Assembly: GCA_022559845.1 (NCBI GenBank)
Contig: CM040120.1
Location: 169,924,334 to 169,988,333 of the forward strand
Source of the DNA: Amorphophallus konjac
Taxonomy: Eukaryota > Streptophyta > Magnoliopsida > Alismatales > Araceae
DNA length: 64,000 nucleotides
Direction of reading: 5' to 3'
The position numbers and the translations under genes are program-made. The notes under the pieces were generated by a model, which worked only from the letters and a program-made list of their open reading frames with translations, did not search any database and was not told where the DNA came from. Positions 20,377 to 33,126 of this stretch are shown in pieces. Every line of letters starts with the position of its first letter. The first letter of the stretch is position 1.

Positions 20377-22895
20377 ATGCCGCCTCGTCGAGGAAGACCT
20401 CCTCGAGTTCCTCGAGTTCCTAGAGATTCGCCTAGAGAAGAGAGTGGTTCTGCTCAACCTCCTATAGTTCCTGCTGTTCCTGCTCCAGTGCCAGTTGTTG
20501 CTCCTCATGTTAAAGCACCTGGTAGTCGAGGCAAGGCTCTTAAAGAGTTTCTTCTATTTAATCCGCCTGCGTTTGACGGACAGCCTGATCCAGAGGTAGC
20601 GAGGCAATCGCTAGATGCGATTGAGCATGTGTTCCTGTCTATAGAGTGCGCGGAGGATGAACAGGTTATGTTGGCAGCATTTCAACTTCAAGGTACAGCC
20701 ATTACATGGTGGAAAGCCGAGTGACAGATTGCTTTTCGTTCCAGGCCCCTTCGGCAGATCACTTGGGCAGAGTTTGTGGCAGCCTTCGAGCGTGCCTATA
20801 CTCCTGCCTGTTTGCAAATGGCGAAGATGTACCAGTTCATGGAATTGTCTCATGGCGGTATGACTGTGCTTCAATATTAGAACAAATTTATGGAATTGGG
20901 TCAGTATGCGCCCCATGTGCTGGCTAATGAAGCTTTGAAGACTTAGCAGTTTTTGTGAGGGTTGAGGCCAGAGTTGAAATTAATGTTGATTACGAGTCAT
21001 GTTGCTGATCTTGATGGTGCGTGCCAGGCAGCCGTGGCACTTGAGCTAGAGATGGCGAGACCAGGAGGATATTCTCAAGCTGGGTCGGTTCAGCCGACGG
21101 TTCAGTTTCAGCAGACTTACCGACCGCCAGCGACAGGAATTTCCTCTATTCCGCCTGATGTTAGCAGTGCTTCTTCCCCTTTCAAGCCCAAGTTTAATAA
21201 AAGGTTTAAGAAGAAGAAGAAGTTCTTTCAGCAAGAATAGCCTGGTACGGATACTGTTCAGCAGCCGACAGCGCCTTCTTCCCAAAGTTGTTAGAGTTCT
21301 GCTGTCAGTCAGCTGTGGACTTGTCGGAGATGCGGTGGTCACCATAAGGGTCAACCGTGTTCTCTTCATGTTGCTTGTTTTCGTTGTGACCAGCCTGGTC
21401 ACGTTGTTCAAGATTGTCCGTTGAGGCCGAAACCGGTGCAAGCTCCTCTATTTTCGCAGCCTCAGCAGTCGCAGTTTAGACCTTCTCCTATACCTCAACC
21501 TCAGCAGCAATTCTTTTCGCAAGCTTCAGCGTCTTCCCAACAGTCTTCTGCCACATCCAAGAAGCAGAAAGGCAAGGTTTCTCATATGTCTCGAGCTGAA
21601 GCGATTGCATCCCATCTGGTTGAAGGTACGATTATGCTTTATGGTCATTCAGCACGTGTCTTTTTTGATTCTGGTGCTTCTCACTCTTTTATCTCTAAGG
21701 ATTTCATTGCATGCATTAAGGAACCGACGTCAGAAATGACTTGTGAATTGTATGTTGAGATGCCTTCTGGAGATTTTATGATCACACCTCTGTGTTTTGA
21801 AGAATCTCCTGTTATGATTAATAATCATCAGTTGCCGGCAAGATTGTATGCATTATAGCTGGCAGATTATGACGTCATTCTGGGTATGGATTGGTTGGAG
21901 CAATATGGAGCTGTGGTTGACTGCAGATCAAAGAAGGTCTATTTTTAGCCACAGGGAAAATCGGCATTTTATTTCCAAGGTATTCGATCCCGCTCTTCTC
22001 GCTTGATTATTTCTGCTATTCGAGCCTGTAGATGGCTTAGTGCAGGTTGTCAGGGATTCTTGGCTTCTGTGGTTGCTGTTGAAAAACCACGACAGGACGT
22101 CAATAATATTCCTGTTGTCTGTGGGTTCCCTGATGTGTTTCCTGTCGAGTTGTCACGCTTGCCTCCAGAGTGAGAGATAGAAATGGTGATTGAACTGATT
22201 CCAGGTACAGCCCCGTTAGCAAAGGCACCGTACCGAATGGCTCCAGCTGAACTTAAGGAACTGCGAGCACAGCTACATGAATTGCTGGAAAAAGGCAATA
22301 TTCGCCCCAGTTTTTCTCCATGGAGTGCTCCAGTGTTGTTTGTAAAGAAGAAAGATGGAAGCCTGAGGCTTTGTATTGATTACAGACAGCTGAATCAGGT
22401 GACTATCAAGAATAAATATCCGCTTCCCAGGATTGATGATTTCTTTGACCAGTTACAGTCTGCTACTGTATTTTCACGGATTGACCTCCGGTCTGGTTAT
22501 TTTCAATTGCGAATCCGGGAATCTGATGTGGAGAAGACAACTTTCAGTACTCGATATGGTCACTATGAATTTTTGGTAATGCCGTTTGGCTTGACTAATG
22601 CCCCAGCAGCTTTCATGGACCTAATGCAGCGTATTTTCCATCCATATTTGGATCAATTCATGGTGATCTTTGTTGATGATATTCTGGTTTATTCTGCTTC
22701 TGAGGAAGATCATGTGCAGCATTTAAGGATCGTTCTGCAGACTCTGAGAGATCACGAGCTCTATGCGAATCTCAGTAAGTGTGAATTCTGGCTTCGGGAG
22801 ATTCATTTTCTTGGCCACGTGATTTCTGGTGACGGAGTAGCAGTGGACCCTGCAAAGATTGAAGCTGTTTTAAATTGGCAGAGACCGAGAACTGG
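20377..22895 (+). pseudogene. Tekay-like gag, protease and N-terminal RT
   Basis: All fragments lie in one frame. Gag: MPPRRGRPPRVP start at 20377, capsid helix region 20520-21060, basic KKKKK region near 21210, CX2CX4HX4C knuckle (CFRCDQPGHVVQDC) near 21380-21420. Protease: DSGASHSF near 21668. [19 protein letters not shown] near 22345, FVDDILVY near 22669-22690. In-frame stops lie at about 20722, 20878, 20944, 20956, 21238, 21289, 21856, 21946 and 22171. Most sit where a CAG, CGA or TGG codon would be expected. The RT is cut at 22895 by the solo LTR and continues at 25266. Confidence 0.88.
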
Positions 22896-25265
22896 TGTAA
22901 GGCCCGTGCCTTAGTGGATCCTTAGTGGTTTGGATCTTGTATTTGTTCTAGAATTTCTGACTTTTTTCCTGTATTTTTAGGAATTTTCCTGGTATTTTTC
23001 CAGATTTATTTGGAGTTAATTGAGGGTTATTAAAATTAATAAGATTTTAATATATATAATGATTATATTATATATATTTTAATTTTATTTTATTTTCTTT
23101 TAATCCCTCACCCTCACACCCTCTCTCTCTCCCCCGTCGATCTCTTTCTCTCACGCTCTCTCTCTCTCTTCGTTCGATTGCCCTCTCCCCTCTCCTAGGG
23201 AAAGCAGGCGAGACGACGTCGGATTGAAGCGTGGTTGGTGCCGGTGGATTCCTCGCGTCGAGAGGAACGCGTGGGTACCCATTTCGGCACGGTTCGGTGA
23301 TCGTGGGAGCGGGACGGTGTGTGAAGGCTCCGTGAACCCTCCTCCGTGCATGCGGCGTTTCCGGCCGTTTCGGCATGCAAGAGGTAGGGGGATGGACTCC
23401 TAAACTTGCTAGGACCAATTCCTGTAGCTAGTTCGTTTGATTAGAACCCCGTAGCATGCATAATGTTCATTTTTCTATTTATGGGGTTTTAGTCTAAATT
23501 TTTGAGATTAATGCATTCTGGGCTTTGCATGTGATGTTTTTAGCTGTTATGTTGTTGTTTGGGATGTATGGTTTGACAGGAAGCAGGTTTTACGTCGTTA
23601 CCTGACGATTTCCATCGTCCGGGAGGGAAGCAGTTTTCAAACCGAACCCGCCCGCGTCCCAGGTGGTGTGACGGTCCTTCCAGGAACCGTCACACGCCTG
23701 ACGGTCCTTGGAGGACGCGTTATTTCTATATAATGTCCCGTTGACGGGGCGTTATTTTGAGAGTAACGGTGGGGCTCCCATCCGTTACTCGTCCGTTGGG
23801 TCGCATTGACCAGGTGAGGCGGTGAGCCTGACGGCCAGTCGACCTGCCGTCAGGTCAACCCGACGCGCCTGGGCGAGCGCGTTATATCGCATGTTAATGG
23901 TTTTTAGAACGCTATGCGTGGGCTTTGGCCTCGGTTGGATGTAACGGCGAGGGTCCAATGCGTTACAGATGATGTAACGCGTTGTGCCCCTACCGTTACA
24001 TTCTGTTTCGTTCGTTTGGGCTGGAACTTCGGTGGGTGTAACGGGTAGGGGCGGACGCATCATTCTTGATATAACGCCCAGTCCCCGACCGTTACGCACC
24101 TGTAGCGCATGGGCAGCAGACCGCCACATGCCTGTTGGTTTAAAATGGGTGCCGGCCTTTTCATTAAGCGTTCCATTACGTATATATGCCATGTTTAGGT
24201 TATTCTATTGTACAATGGCATGTTTTTAATCCAATAGAGTAGCTTTTCTTTCCTTGCAATGGAGCCACTGTTGTTGCCCTAGGTCTGTTGAGTACCGACC
24301 CGCTTGGGGATAGCGGAGGGGTGTTTCCCGCACACGGTTTGTAAGCTAGTTCCGTGGGCTCCCGGCCAACGGTAGCGTCCTACCGAGGGAGAAAACTAGC
24401 TAGAGGGCCTGGCTCAGGCGAGAGTCAGTGTGTGCACACGTGGTCAGAGGCTGTGGACTGACACTGACGAGTGTCACTCTGACTGGTCACTTGGTTTGGT
24501 ATTGTTTACACGCTCAGCTTGTCGTTTTACCGACTGCGAGTGCTTGAGACGCAGTGTAAGTCGTCAGTGGACGCATCTGGTTTCTGCTCCCAGTGGTTGT
24601 CCTTCCTTGTTGCTTGGATTATTTACGACTTATTCTATTTGGTAGATTTAGTTTCAGTCGCTTGCATTTAATTATTATTGGCATGTGTTAGCTGTTATGC
24701 CTGCTTAGATAGAGTTTACAGCTTTCTTGTGATTAGTTATGCCAATGCCTATTATTTTATTTAAATGCATGCCCTATTGCCTTTATCTTTGCATGCATGC
24801 TTGTTTAGTGCGAGGTAGGGATCCGCGTGACCCCTACTGAGTCTGACTGTGACTCACCCTTCTCCTTTCAGGTGAGCCGCGCCCGCCGTCTCCCGGTGTT
24901 TTGTGAGGTCGCTCGGAGACCGTGCTTAGTTGCCAGCAGTTGACGGGTCGCCTTTGTGAGGCTCTGTTGTACTTTTGCCGAGGTATGCCCCGCGTAGTTG
25001 TACTTTTTGGACTAGTACTCTTGTACTTCTGGACTAGTTATATAAATATCACTCTGGTTATTTTTGAATTGCTTCCGCACTTGTCTTAATTTTATTGCTT
25101 AATTGTAATATGTGCGTTCCAAATTGCAATTCGTTATGCATCCCCTCGACAAACTTCACTAACCCTTCAGGGGCCTCATCAGCCTCTTGGGTGGCTTCCG
25201 CAGTTCTTGGTTTCGGTGCATCGATGTTATCGGTATATCGGTATCCTGAACTCTGGGTTGTCACA
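22896..25265 (+). repeat. solo LTR of the Tekay-like family inserted in RT (2370 bp)
   Basis: Starts TGTAAGGCC and ends GGTTGTCACA like 17895-20223 but with many substitutions and small indels. Flanks ACTGG (22891-22895) and ACTGT (25266-25270) are a 5-bp target duplication with one mismatch; removing the LTR rejoins the RT frame. No internal sequence remains, so it is a solo LTR left by LTR-LTR recombination. It carries its own C/T microsatellite (23100-23200) and dyad array (23668-24127). Confidence 0.9.
23668..24127. repeat. array of 26-nt dyads in solo LTR
   Basis: First unit 23668-23693 (GTGACGG...CCGTCAC), last 24102-24127 (GTAGCG...CGCCAC). The 26-nt length is kept although many sites have mutated relative to 18663-19110. 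Confidence 0.82.
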
Positions 25266-26195
25266 ACTGTAACAAAGATCGGAAGCTTCTTAGGTTTGGC
25301 TGGGTATTATCGCAGATTCATCCAGGATTTTGCAAGGATTGCAGCCCCAATGACTAGACTGACTCGTAAGGATGTACCTTTTGTCTGGTCGGATCAGTGT
25401 GAGGATAGCTTTGTTGAATTGAAAAGGCTCTTGACTTCTTCTCCAGTGTTGACTTTGCCTTCTGGCTCGGGTGGATTTGTGGTTTGCACAGATGCTTCTC
25501 GAGTGGGTTTGGGTGCAGTGCTGATGCAAAATGGTAATGCTATTGCTTATGCATCTCGGCAATTGAAACAGCATGAAAAAAATTATCCCACGCAAGATTT
25601 GGAGCTTGCTGCAGTTATTTTTTCTTTAAAGATCTGGAGACATTATCTGTATGGTGAGAAGTTTCAAATCTTTACTGATCATCAGAGTTTACAATATATA
25701 TTCTCCCAGAAAGATCTGAATCTCAGGCAGCGTCGCTGGATGGAATACATGAAAGATTATGACTTTACACTCTCCTATCAGCCGGGTAAAATGAATGTTG
25801 TGGCTGATGCTCTGAGCAGGAAAGTACAAGTCAGCCATCTGTTGCTTCATGAATGGAAATTGTGGGAACAGCTTCCGAGCGAGGCATTCAGTGTGGAGAT
25901 TCCTGCCGATCCGAGGATAGCAGTTTGTGCTAGTTTGGCTTTGGGTTCTTCCTTATATCAGCAGATTAAGGAAGCTCAGCAAGCTGATCCTGATTTAGCC
26001 CGTGTTATATCAAGATATGATGTGGAATTTGATGATGAGATGGTCGTCAGTTTCCATGGCAGATTGTTTATTCCCGTTGATGATTCATTCAGATTTGCAG
26101 TTCTGAGTGAAGCCCATGGATCCCACTTTGCTATTCACCCAGGTGTCACCAAGATGTATCAAAATTTGAAAAAGTAGTTTTGGTGGCCAGGTATT
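25266..26195 (+). pseudogene. Tekay-like RT end, RNase H and start of integrase
   Basis: Resumes exactly at the solo-LTR junction with the RT thumb (FLGLAGYYRRFIQDF) and continues to RNase H (TDASRVGLGAVL near 25490; TDHQSLQYIF near 25675; VVADALSRK near 25800). It ends with the integrase N-terminal HPGVTKMYQ near 26136. A TAG at 26175-26177 is in frame. The frame is then cut at 26195 by the Tat element and continues at 54452 in the zinc-binding part of integrase. Confidence 0.88.
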
Positions 26196-26336
26196 GTAGA
26201 CATGCCAAAATTGATACTATGTTGATCAAATCTCATGTCACTATGTTAACGCCCCAAATTGAACTTCAATATTTCTATAATATAAAGTTTTTCTCTTTTG
26301 TGTGGGTTTCTATGATGTTTCTTGCATTCTTTTAAT

Positions 26337-26680
26337 CAACGACTTGAAGAGGGGCGTGATTTAAATAGCGACCTAATCTGGGGCGTGTTCCCAAGAAAGG
26401 ATGGCTGGTGTTAAGGGCGTCAATTTCTGGCGTTTTACGAGTCCTACCATGATTGAAAAATCAAGAATTAACGTCCTTCCTTAGGGCGTGTTTTCAATTA
26501 ACGCCTTTGCTTCAGGGGTCGTCTCACAATTTTCAGAAAAAGAAAGTTTTTATTACTAAAATTGAATCCAGAAGTTGACGCCTTTGTCCCAGTCGTGTTT
26601 TGAATTAGCGCCTTAGGGCAGGTCGTCAAGTTTAATTGACGCCCTTATGAGGGTCGTCTCTCACCCTTCCATGTCCTGTT
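26337..26680. repeat. dyad array, Tat 5' LTR
   Basis: ACGCC...GGCGT or GTCGT units with CpG-to-CpG spacing of 15 nt, for example the pair at 26579/26594, separated by AT-rich spacers. About seven units; the same array is in the 3' LTR at 53250-53570. Confidence 0.82.
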
Positions 26681-26813
26681 TGGGCACACCTTTCCTGAAG
26701 AGTTCCCTGCCTTGGTTGATCACTTGCTCGATCTGGGAACTAGAGTCCTTGCCATTGATGATCATTGCCTGATCTTATCTTCCCAAATCTATGTTTATCA
26801 TTGATCGAAATCC

Positions 26814-26820
26814 TATAAAA
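26814..26820 (+). promoter_or_regulatory. TATA box in Tat LTR
   Basis: CTATAAAAGGATG context, a good plant TATA box, about 100 bases before a pyrimidine-rich leader. Duplicate at about 53722-53728 in the 3' LTR. Confidence 0.65.
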
Positions 26821-27589
26821 GGATGCCCTGGTTGATCTCGCGTGAAAAAAAAATGGGTGCTGGCGATTGAGGTTGCAGAAGCTAGTTTACAGAGGTTGAT
26901 CATCTGAGAATACAGAGTTCTTCTCTCTCTTTTCTCTGCCAACCTTCAAGTCCTTTGTTCTCACGGTCGTTCTCCTCCTCCTGTGCGATCTCTTTAAGGG
27001 CTCTCTGCTTCCTCCTGCTGCCGCAACCGAGGCATCAAAGTGGTTTCCCCTTTACTGTTTACAGGAACAGCAGGGCTTTCTTTCTCACGTTTGTCTTCAT
27101 CATCTCATCATCGATCATCATATATTCTTCTTTTGCATTAGTATTGCATCTCTTTCCCTTTCCCTAATTCTCTAGGGGTTTTAAAAATAAACAAAAGGTG
27201 CACACTTTATGCTCCTCTTTCTTCATCATATTATTTCCTTGGATTGATACTACACACACGTTTGGCAGATCCCCTCTTCTTTTGATTGTTTGTTCTTTGA
27301 TTAAGGGTAATCAAGAGGAAAACCCCCTTCATCGGCCGGCCGATAGAAGGAGGAGGAAGGAATCCACATCCATCCCGCATCCTTATTTTCACCACGTATT
27401 CGCGATCAATTTCCTTTATTTTGAGGTAACCCCTCTGGCGATCACACTCCTTATTAGCACCACGTGCTCCTTTACTCCTTTTTCATTATTCTCCTTCCTA
27501 TATATATATTTTTGTCTTAAAAGTGGATTTTCCATGATCTACAAATTGGTGATCACGGTGGGACTTCCACTGTTTTTCTGTTGATTACC

Positions 27590-27735
27590 CCCTTCCTATT
27601 GGCACCCACGCGTGCCCTTTCCCATTGGCACCCACGTGTGCCCTTTCCCCTTTGGCACCCACGTGTGCCCTTTCCCTTTGGTACCCACGGTACCCCTCCC
27701 CTTTGTGCCCTACGGGCACCCTCCACTGTGCACAC
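27590..27735. repeat. cluster of short hairpins with changing but matched arms
   Basis: Five or six units of 23-27 nt: three with GGCAC...GTGCC arms, one with GGTACC...GGTACC, one with GTGCCC...GGGCAC, one with GTGCA...TGCAC. CTTTCCC-like spacers separate them. Confidence 0.8.
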
Positions 27736-27794
27736 TGCACACTCCCCGGGATCAGCAAGTTTTTTTTCTTTGGTTTTGATGAACTAATGCCTTC

Positions 27795-28160
27795 CACAAA
27801 GGCGCGTTTTGATTTAACGCCTTTATCTAGGGCATCTGTTCTCTGTTTAACGCCTTCTGCGAAGGCGTCTTTCATCACATCTTTTGGCTTTTTTACTCTG
27901 TCTGTGAATTAGCGCCCTTCTCTCCGGGCGTCCTTTTATTGATTAGCGTCTTACATCAAGGCGTGTTTTTTTATTTTGATCATGTGCACCACTCACATTT
28001 GACGCCCTCTGTCAGAGGCGTCCTTTTCACATATAGCGCCTTACACTAAGGCGCGGTTTTGCACTGTCTGTGAGCGCCTCATAGTGATTCATGACAGCCG
28101 TGCTGTCGTCTCTCCCATTAGTAGCGACTGCTGCAAAGTCGCCTCTTTCCTGTGTGTTTA
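27795..28160. repeat. dyad array, Tat leader
   Basis: Units such as TTAACGCC...GGCGTC and TTAGCGTC...GGCGTG, CpG spacing 15 or 16 nt, with T-rich spacers. At least seven units. Confidence 0.82.
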
Positions 28161-28713
28161 CAGAGCCCTCCTTCCTGTGTTTGTTCATGCTGGATTGATA
28201 CTTACCTTCATTATTTGATTATATTGGTGTGATCTGCTTATCTTATACTGCATTTTGTGGCATTTGGTTGAGAGACCTCCTCTCTCTACACTAGGCTTCC
28301 ACATACCTCTCTTGGAATCAGGACAACCCTCCATTGAGCATTCCGTCTCTTTGGATCGGAAATCCCTTTTCGAAGACCTCCGTAAGTCCCCGCACCCGTG
28401 GATTCCCTCATGGACGCTGGGCTGGTTGTACCCTTAAAGTACCCGGAGCTTAGTGAATCTATCGTTGGTGAGGAGAGAGAAGGAACCTAGTTAACCCGGA
28501 GACTACACTTGGATCTGAACTCGGTTTCACTTTGCAAAGAATAGTGAATTATTCTGTAATTTAATCCACTTTAATCTCAAACATAACACTAAAATCATGC
28601 GTTCATCTCAACTTGATTGCATAAACTTGGTTGGGTTGATTTGCTTAAGCTTCTTTTGATTGAGTGATTGATTGTGTGATAATTCCTTCATAAAGCTTTC
28701 TCTCTTCTTAAGC

Positions 28714-30861
28714 ATGCAACTTCGTTCAGGTAAGATCATCAACATGGCAAGTTATGGATACTCTTATGATGATGTGGAAGAAAATATTTTTGATCAATCT
28801 TATGAGGCGCCCCTCCAAGATTCCATCTATCATGAGGGGAATTATCCTCCTCCTCATTCTCATTATCCTCAAGTTCATGTGGTTGATACCACTACTCAAG
28901 AGGTTGTGCCCTCCTCTCAGGCTTTACCCTCCAACACATCGGGGAACACCTCCCCTTCTTTCAACGTCAATGATTTAATTCATGCATTATCTCAATTGGA
29001 CGATTCCCAGCGGCAGGCAGTTCAGGCCGCTTTGAAAGGGAAGTCCATTCCCTCTTCATCCTCCAATCCCCCTCCGACCGAGAGTGGCCATCACATCACC
29101 AATGACCAGGCGGTTCTGCACAAACCCCCCTCTTGTCCACCAACGCCTAGTGCAGCCATGCCGGCCCAACAGGCAAGCTACTCAGCGGTTAGGCCTCAAT
29201 TTCTCCAACCTCCCCAAATTCTACGGACGCCTATACCGAATTCCTTTATTCAAAATCCGGCCCCAGTCGAGTCAGATACTAATGCTCTACTCCTTCAGAA
29301 ATTGGCTAGCATGGAAGAAAAACTCAACAAGGTTACTGCTGCCAAAAATGCCCCGGAAATCTCTCTGCCTATATTGCCAATTTTTCACTTACCACCTTCT
29401 GAGATGTCGAACTTTCAGCGATATAATGGAACTGGCAATCCTTTTATCCATCTGAAGGATTTTATGTATGAGACTTCTTTCTGGCAAGGCAAGAAGGCTT
29501 CACTGGCTTATTTGTTTAGAAGATCTCTAGAAGGGCCAGCCCTCAAATGGTTTTACTTCTTGGATCCGGCAGATGCTAGTGATTTCGATGTGGTTCAGAA
29601 GTAATTCTTACAGAAGTATAGGGACCGGGTCGGACCATCTTTATCTGTTACAGACTTGGTTGCAGAGAAAATGAAGCCCGAGGAGGACTTCATCATATTT
29701 GTTGATAGATGGCGGTCAATGGCCGAGAAGTTGAAAGATACCTTATCAGAACCGGAACAGGTTAAGATGATTATATCCAATGCAACCCCTCAGTTCCGGC
29801 ATATACTGGCCATGAACAGATTGACCACCATGGAGGAGCTCTATGAAAGAGCTCGTTATATTCAGACCCAAATGAAAGATTCGCCCATCATGGGCATGTT
29901 TGAGCCAAAACCAAGGTTGGTTAAAAAGAATACGAATGTCAATAGCAGTGGGCCCACAATTGAGGGCACAATAGCAAATGAGCAGGTTGGCGCGGTCGGC
30001 AACCCCACACCCCATCACCTATCTAACCCACGACCTCCACCACCTCCACAACAAAGCACTCTCTTCAACTCGCCACCACAACACCAATTCGCACCTCAAC
30101 CTTCTTTTGCTCCACCACAAAACCAAGCGCCCCGCGCTGACCCTCCAGCTCCGCAACAATACCACCAAGTACCGCCACCCGCCAACTATGGCCAACAACA
30201 GCAACAAAGGAGACCACTAGGACCCAAAAGGGCCCACTATCCTCCACTGCCAGAAAGTCTCCCGGATATTTTCAATGCCCTAATGGCCGCCAACTTGCTC
30301 ATACTACCAAAGGAAAGGGCAGCGTGGCCCGCTAATGTTGACACGTCCCGCTACTGTGTCTTCCACCGCTCCCATGGTCATAACATTGATCGTTGCTTCC
30401 ACTTCAAGGACTACAATTATGATTTAAATGACCAGGGTGGCATTAATTGGGATGAGATGAGACAGTTTATCGCCACTATGAAAGAAAGAAGGCCTCCTCG
30501 GCAGCAGCAGGCTCAGCAGCCGCAGCAACTAGCTCCACAAGTACAATAGCAAGCTCTGACACCTCAGCAAGATATGGGAATCGTCCACAACCCACTGCCG
30601 GGGCATCCTGCAAATTAGCATGTAAACCCTGTCACGTCCCTCCACGAGGTGGAGAGAGGGCAGGGATGGCATGAAGAAAACGCCTCTGTCGGGGCATTTA
30701 ATCATAATCCAAATCAACCTCCGTGCCTCTTGCGCACCCTTCCGTCTTCTTCTACTCCCCAATTAAGCCGTTCCCTTTTGCGCCCCGCTAATCCACTTGC
30801 TCCCACCAATTCTCCATCCTTGCCAACCCGACCTCTCCTTACCCACCTACCGCCTCCGTAG
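28714..30861 (+). pseudogene. gag: Tat gag
   Basis: ATG 28714 gives MQLRSGK, after which the frame runs on with stops at 29602, 30547, about 30616 and about 30859. Pro/Ser/Gln-rich N-terminal region; capsid domain about 29430-29880 (NPFIHLKDFM, WFYFLDP, KYRDRVG, ERARYIQ); low-complexity Pro/Gln region 30000-30230; atypical zinc knuckle of the Tat type (YCVFHRSHGHNIDRCF) near 30352-30400. It would form the capsid and package RNA. The stops fit CAA/CAG-to-TAA/TAG decay. The frame carries on into the protease ORF. Confidence 0.82.
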
Positions 30862-30867
30862 CCTACC

Positions 30868-32247
30868 ATGCAGCAAACTTCGCCATCCACTACTAACCCT
30901 TCACATTTGCCGTCTAGACCACTCCTTATCCGCTCACCACCAACACCGGTTACATCCACTACCATCACTCCTCCGCCGGCAAGGACACCTCCACCACCAG
31001 CTCAGCCACCATTTATACCACGAACCCTCCTTGTTCAATCCGCTAGCACTTCCCACACTCGGGCACCCCTTCCTACTCCTACGCCTCCTACGGGGGCTGC
31101 CTTGTCGAATTCCTCATCGATTTCTTCCTCAAACACTCCTCCACCAATTTTCAATGCTAACACCCCCTCTTCTTCCAATCCCCCCTTACTTGCCCCGACA
31201 GAGGCGCGGCAAAACCTGGCACCGCTCCGCAGTGGGCGGATGTTCCAGCGCATCTTTCCCCAGAGAGAGCAAGAGCCCGTGCAGGGGCCTAATGAACAAG
31301 AACAGGAGCAAGAGTCCGTGCCGGGTACTCAGTATGATTTGTTAAAGCATCTTGACCGAACTCCAGCAAGAATTTCCATTCTGGAATTGATTAAGAGGTC
31401 AGTCACTCACCAATTAGCTCTGAAGGAATATTTGCAGAAGGTCATGGTCAATGAAGACATCCCTGTCGAGCAGATAACCACAGTATTAACGCCCGCTAGC
31501 AGTCAGCCGGCGATTACTTTTCATGAGCATGAACTGGCACCACTCTCAGCAAGGAAATATGCTCTATGTATTACGGTGGATATTAATAAGGTGGCGGTGA
31601 AACAATGCCTGGTGGACACTGGGGCATCTATCAATGTTTTGCCACCAAGCACTTTGAAGATGTGCGGCATTCCCAAAAACCTGATTCGGCCGTCTACCAT
31701 AACAGTCACAGCATATGACAATACCAAAAAGCCTCCTCTAGGCATGATCACATTAAAAGTCGGTTTGGGTCCAGCAACAATCACGGTCGATTTCCACATT
31801 TTGGATATGGATCCAACATTTAATGGCATTCTGGGCCGCCCCTATATTCAACAGCTCGACGCAGTGCCCTCCACAAATCATCAGTGCCTCAAGGTTCCAC
31901 ACAAGGGCCGCATCATCAAAGTTACCAGTATGCCAATTCTGCCAGAGGAAGATATACACTTGGCTTCATCAGTTCCTTCCATCTGGCCCGCCAACAAGCC
32001 GTTGCTGTCAGTGCTGGACATCCCTCACCCAAGGCCGATGCTACCTGAGACAGTTACAACAGTCGCCATGACACCCCTAACTTCCAAGGGGAAGAAGAAG
32101 AAGAACACAATGAATACCCCGTTTTGGAATATTCTGATGAGAATGGGGTACCAGGTTGGCAAAGGCCTGGGTGTCAATTGTCATGGCAGAACTAAGCTTG
32201 TCAGGCCACAAAGATTGATTGCACGGGGCGGCCTAGGCTATAAATGA
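30868..32247 (+). pseudogene. Tat aspartic protease with C-terminal G-patch
   Basis: Same frame as gag. Begins in a Pro/Ser/Thr-rich linker; protease core with DTGASINVLP near 31616, second half ILDMD...GILGRPYIQ near 31800-31850. It ends with a G-patch-like segment MGYQVGKGLG near 32142-32172 and a terminal GGLGYK before TGA 32245. G-patch next to protease is known in some retroviruses and Tat elements, where it binds nucleic acid. It would process the gag-pol precursor. Confidence 0.82.
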
Positions 32248-33126
32248 CCAAGCAAGAATGAAAATGAACCATGGGCAGTCATGACATCCACTCTGAAGAC
32301 GGATCGCCAACCGCTTACATGGACATTACAGACACATTTTATTAAAGGTGGCGTCCAAAATAATGAGCAGACTACAATAGTCACTTCCATGTTAGACTAT
32401 CAAGATGTTCATGCTAGACAGTTTGCTCGACATATTGCTCCACTGGTCACATACAAGGCCCTGGCCTGATAAGAGAAGGAAAATTGATGATCCAGAGTGT
32501 GACTGGTATAGATGGTTTGATATGAATGACATCACTATTGCCTTAAGCCGTCTCTTCATGCCGACAGATCCGGAATGGCCACCACTGATCCACGACTTGA
32601 TTGAAAAGCCTGTTGTGATAACAGACAAGAGGCAGCTGCTGAGTGATTATACAAATACTGGAGAGCCTGATGTGCCATATGAAGAAGGATTCACAATAGA
32701 CAGGCTGTGGGCCGGCCTTTTCTCTCTCACTTCAATGCACCCGTCACTTCTTGCTTCTCTGCATTCTCAATTGTTTTCTCACGTGCCGAGACCACCTCCG
32801 GTCATGATCAGCTTTTCCCTAAATTCATTACAAGTTTCTCTCCCGATTCTTCCCTTGCTTCTCGAGCAATTCTCCAAACTCTCCATCACACCCCCGCGCG
32901 GGTCATCTCTGATTCAATCTTTCTCCAAACTTTCAATCTCCACTCCTCTTGCTATTCTCCCTTCACATTGCTTTCTTCTAGAAAAGGAAAATAAAAATGA
33001 AAATAAAGATAAAAATGAAAAAAAAATGCCAAAATTCCAACTTTTTCATCCTCCATCTCTGTTGAAGAGACCTCTTATCTCCTTTCTGAGTGTGTCCCGA
33101 CCCAGAGGCCACTCTTCCATGATTCA
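32248..33126 (+). pseudogene. Tat protease-to-RT linker with frame change
   Basis: Weakly conserved spacer. It is open in frame 1 to 32469, then in frame 2 from about 32440 to 33133 (CDWYRWFDMNDITIALSR), with an A-rich slip-prone stretch at 32985-33030, then frame 1 again. Two single-base indels would explain this. No catalytic motif recognised. Confidence 0.6.

Larger units (their letters stand above)
26196..27543 (+). repeat. 5' LTR of Tat element (1348 bp)
   Basis: TGTAGACATGCC...GATCTACA. Contains a dyad array (26337-26680), a TATA box TATAAAA at 26814-26820 and a C/T-rich leader at about 26920-27060. Matches 45690-45836 plus 53250-54451. Confidence 0.92.
27544..28713 (+). other. Tat leader: putative PBS, hairpin cluster, dyad array
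   Basis: After the LTR end comes TTGGTGATCACGGTGGG, a PBS-like TGG start whose tRNA I cannot name. Then follow the hairpin cluster 27590-27735, dyads 27795-28160, and about 500 bases with no clear feature up to the gag ATG. Confidence 0.5.

Noticed and set aside
26955..27167. 70-codon ORF repeated at 53863-54075
   Set aside because: It is LTR leader sequence in both Tat LTRs, pyrimidine-rich, with no domain.
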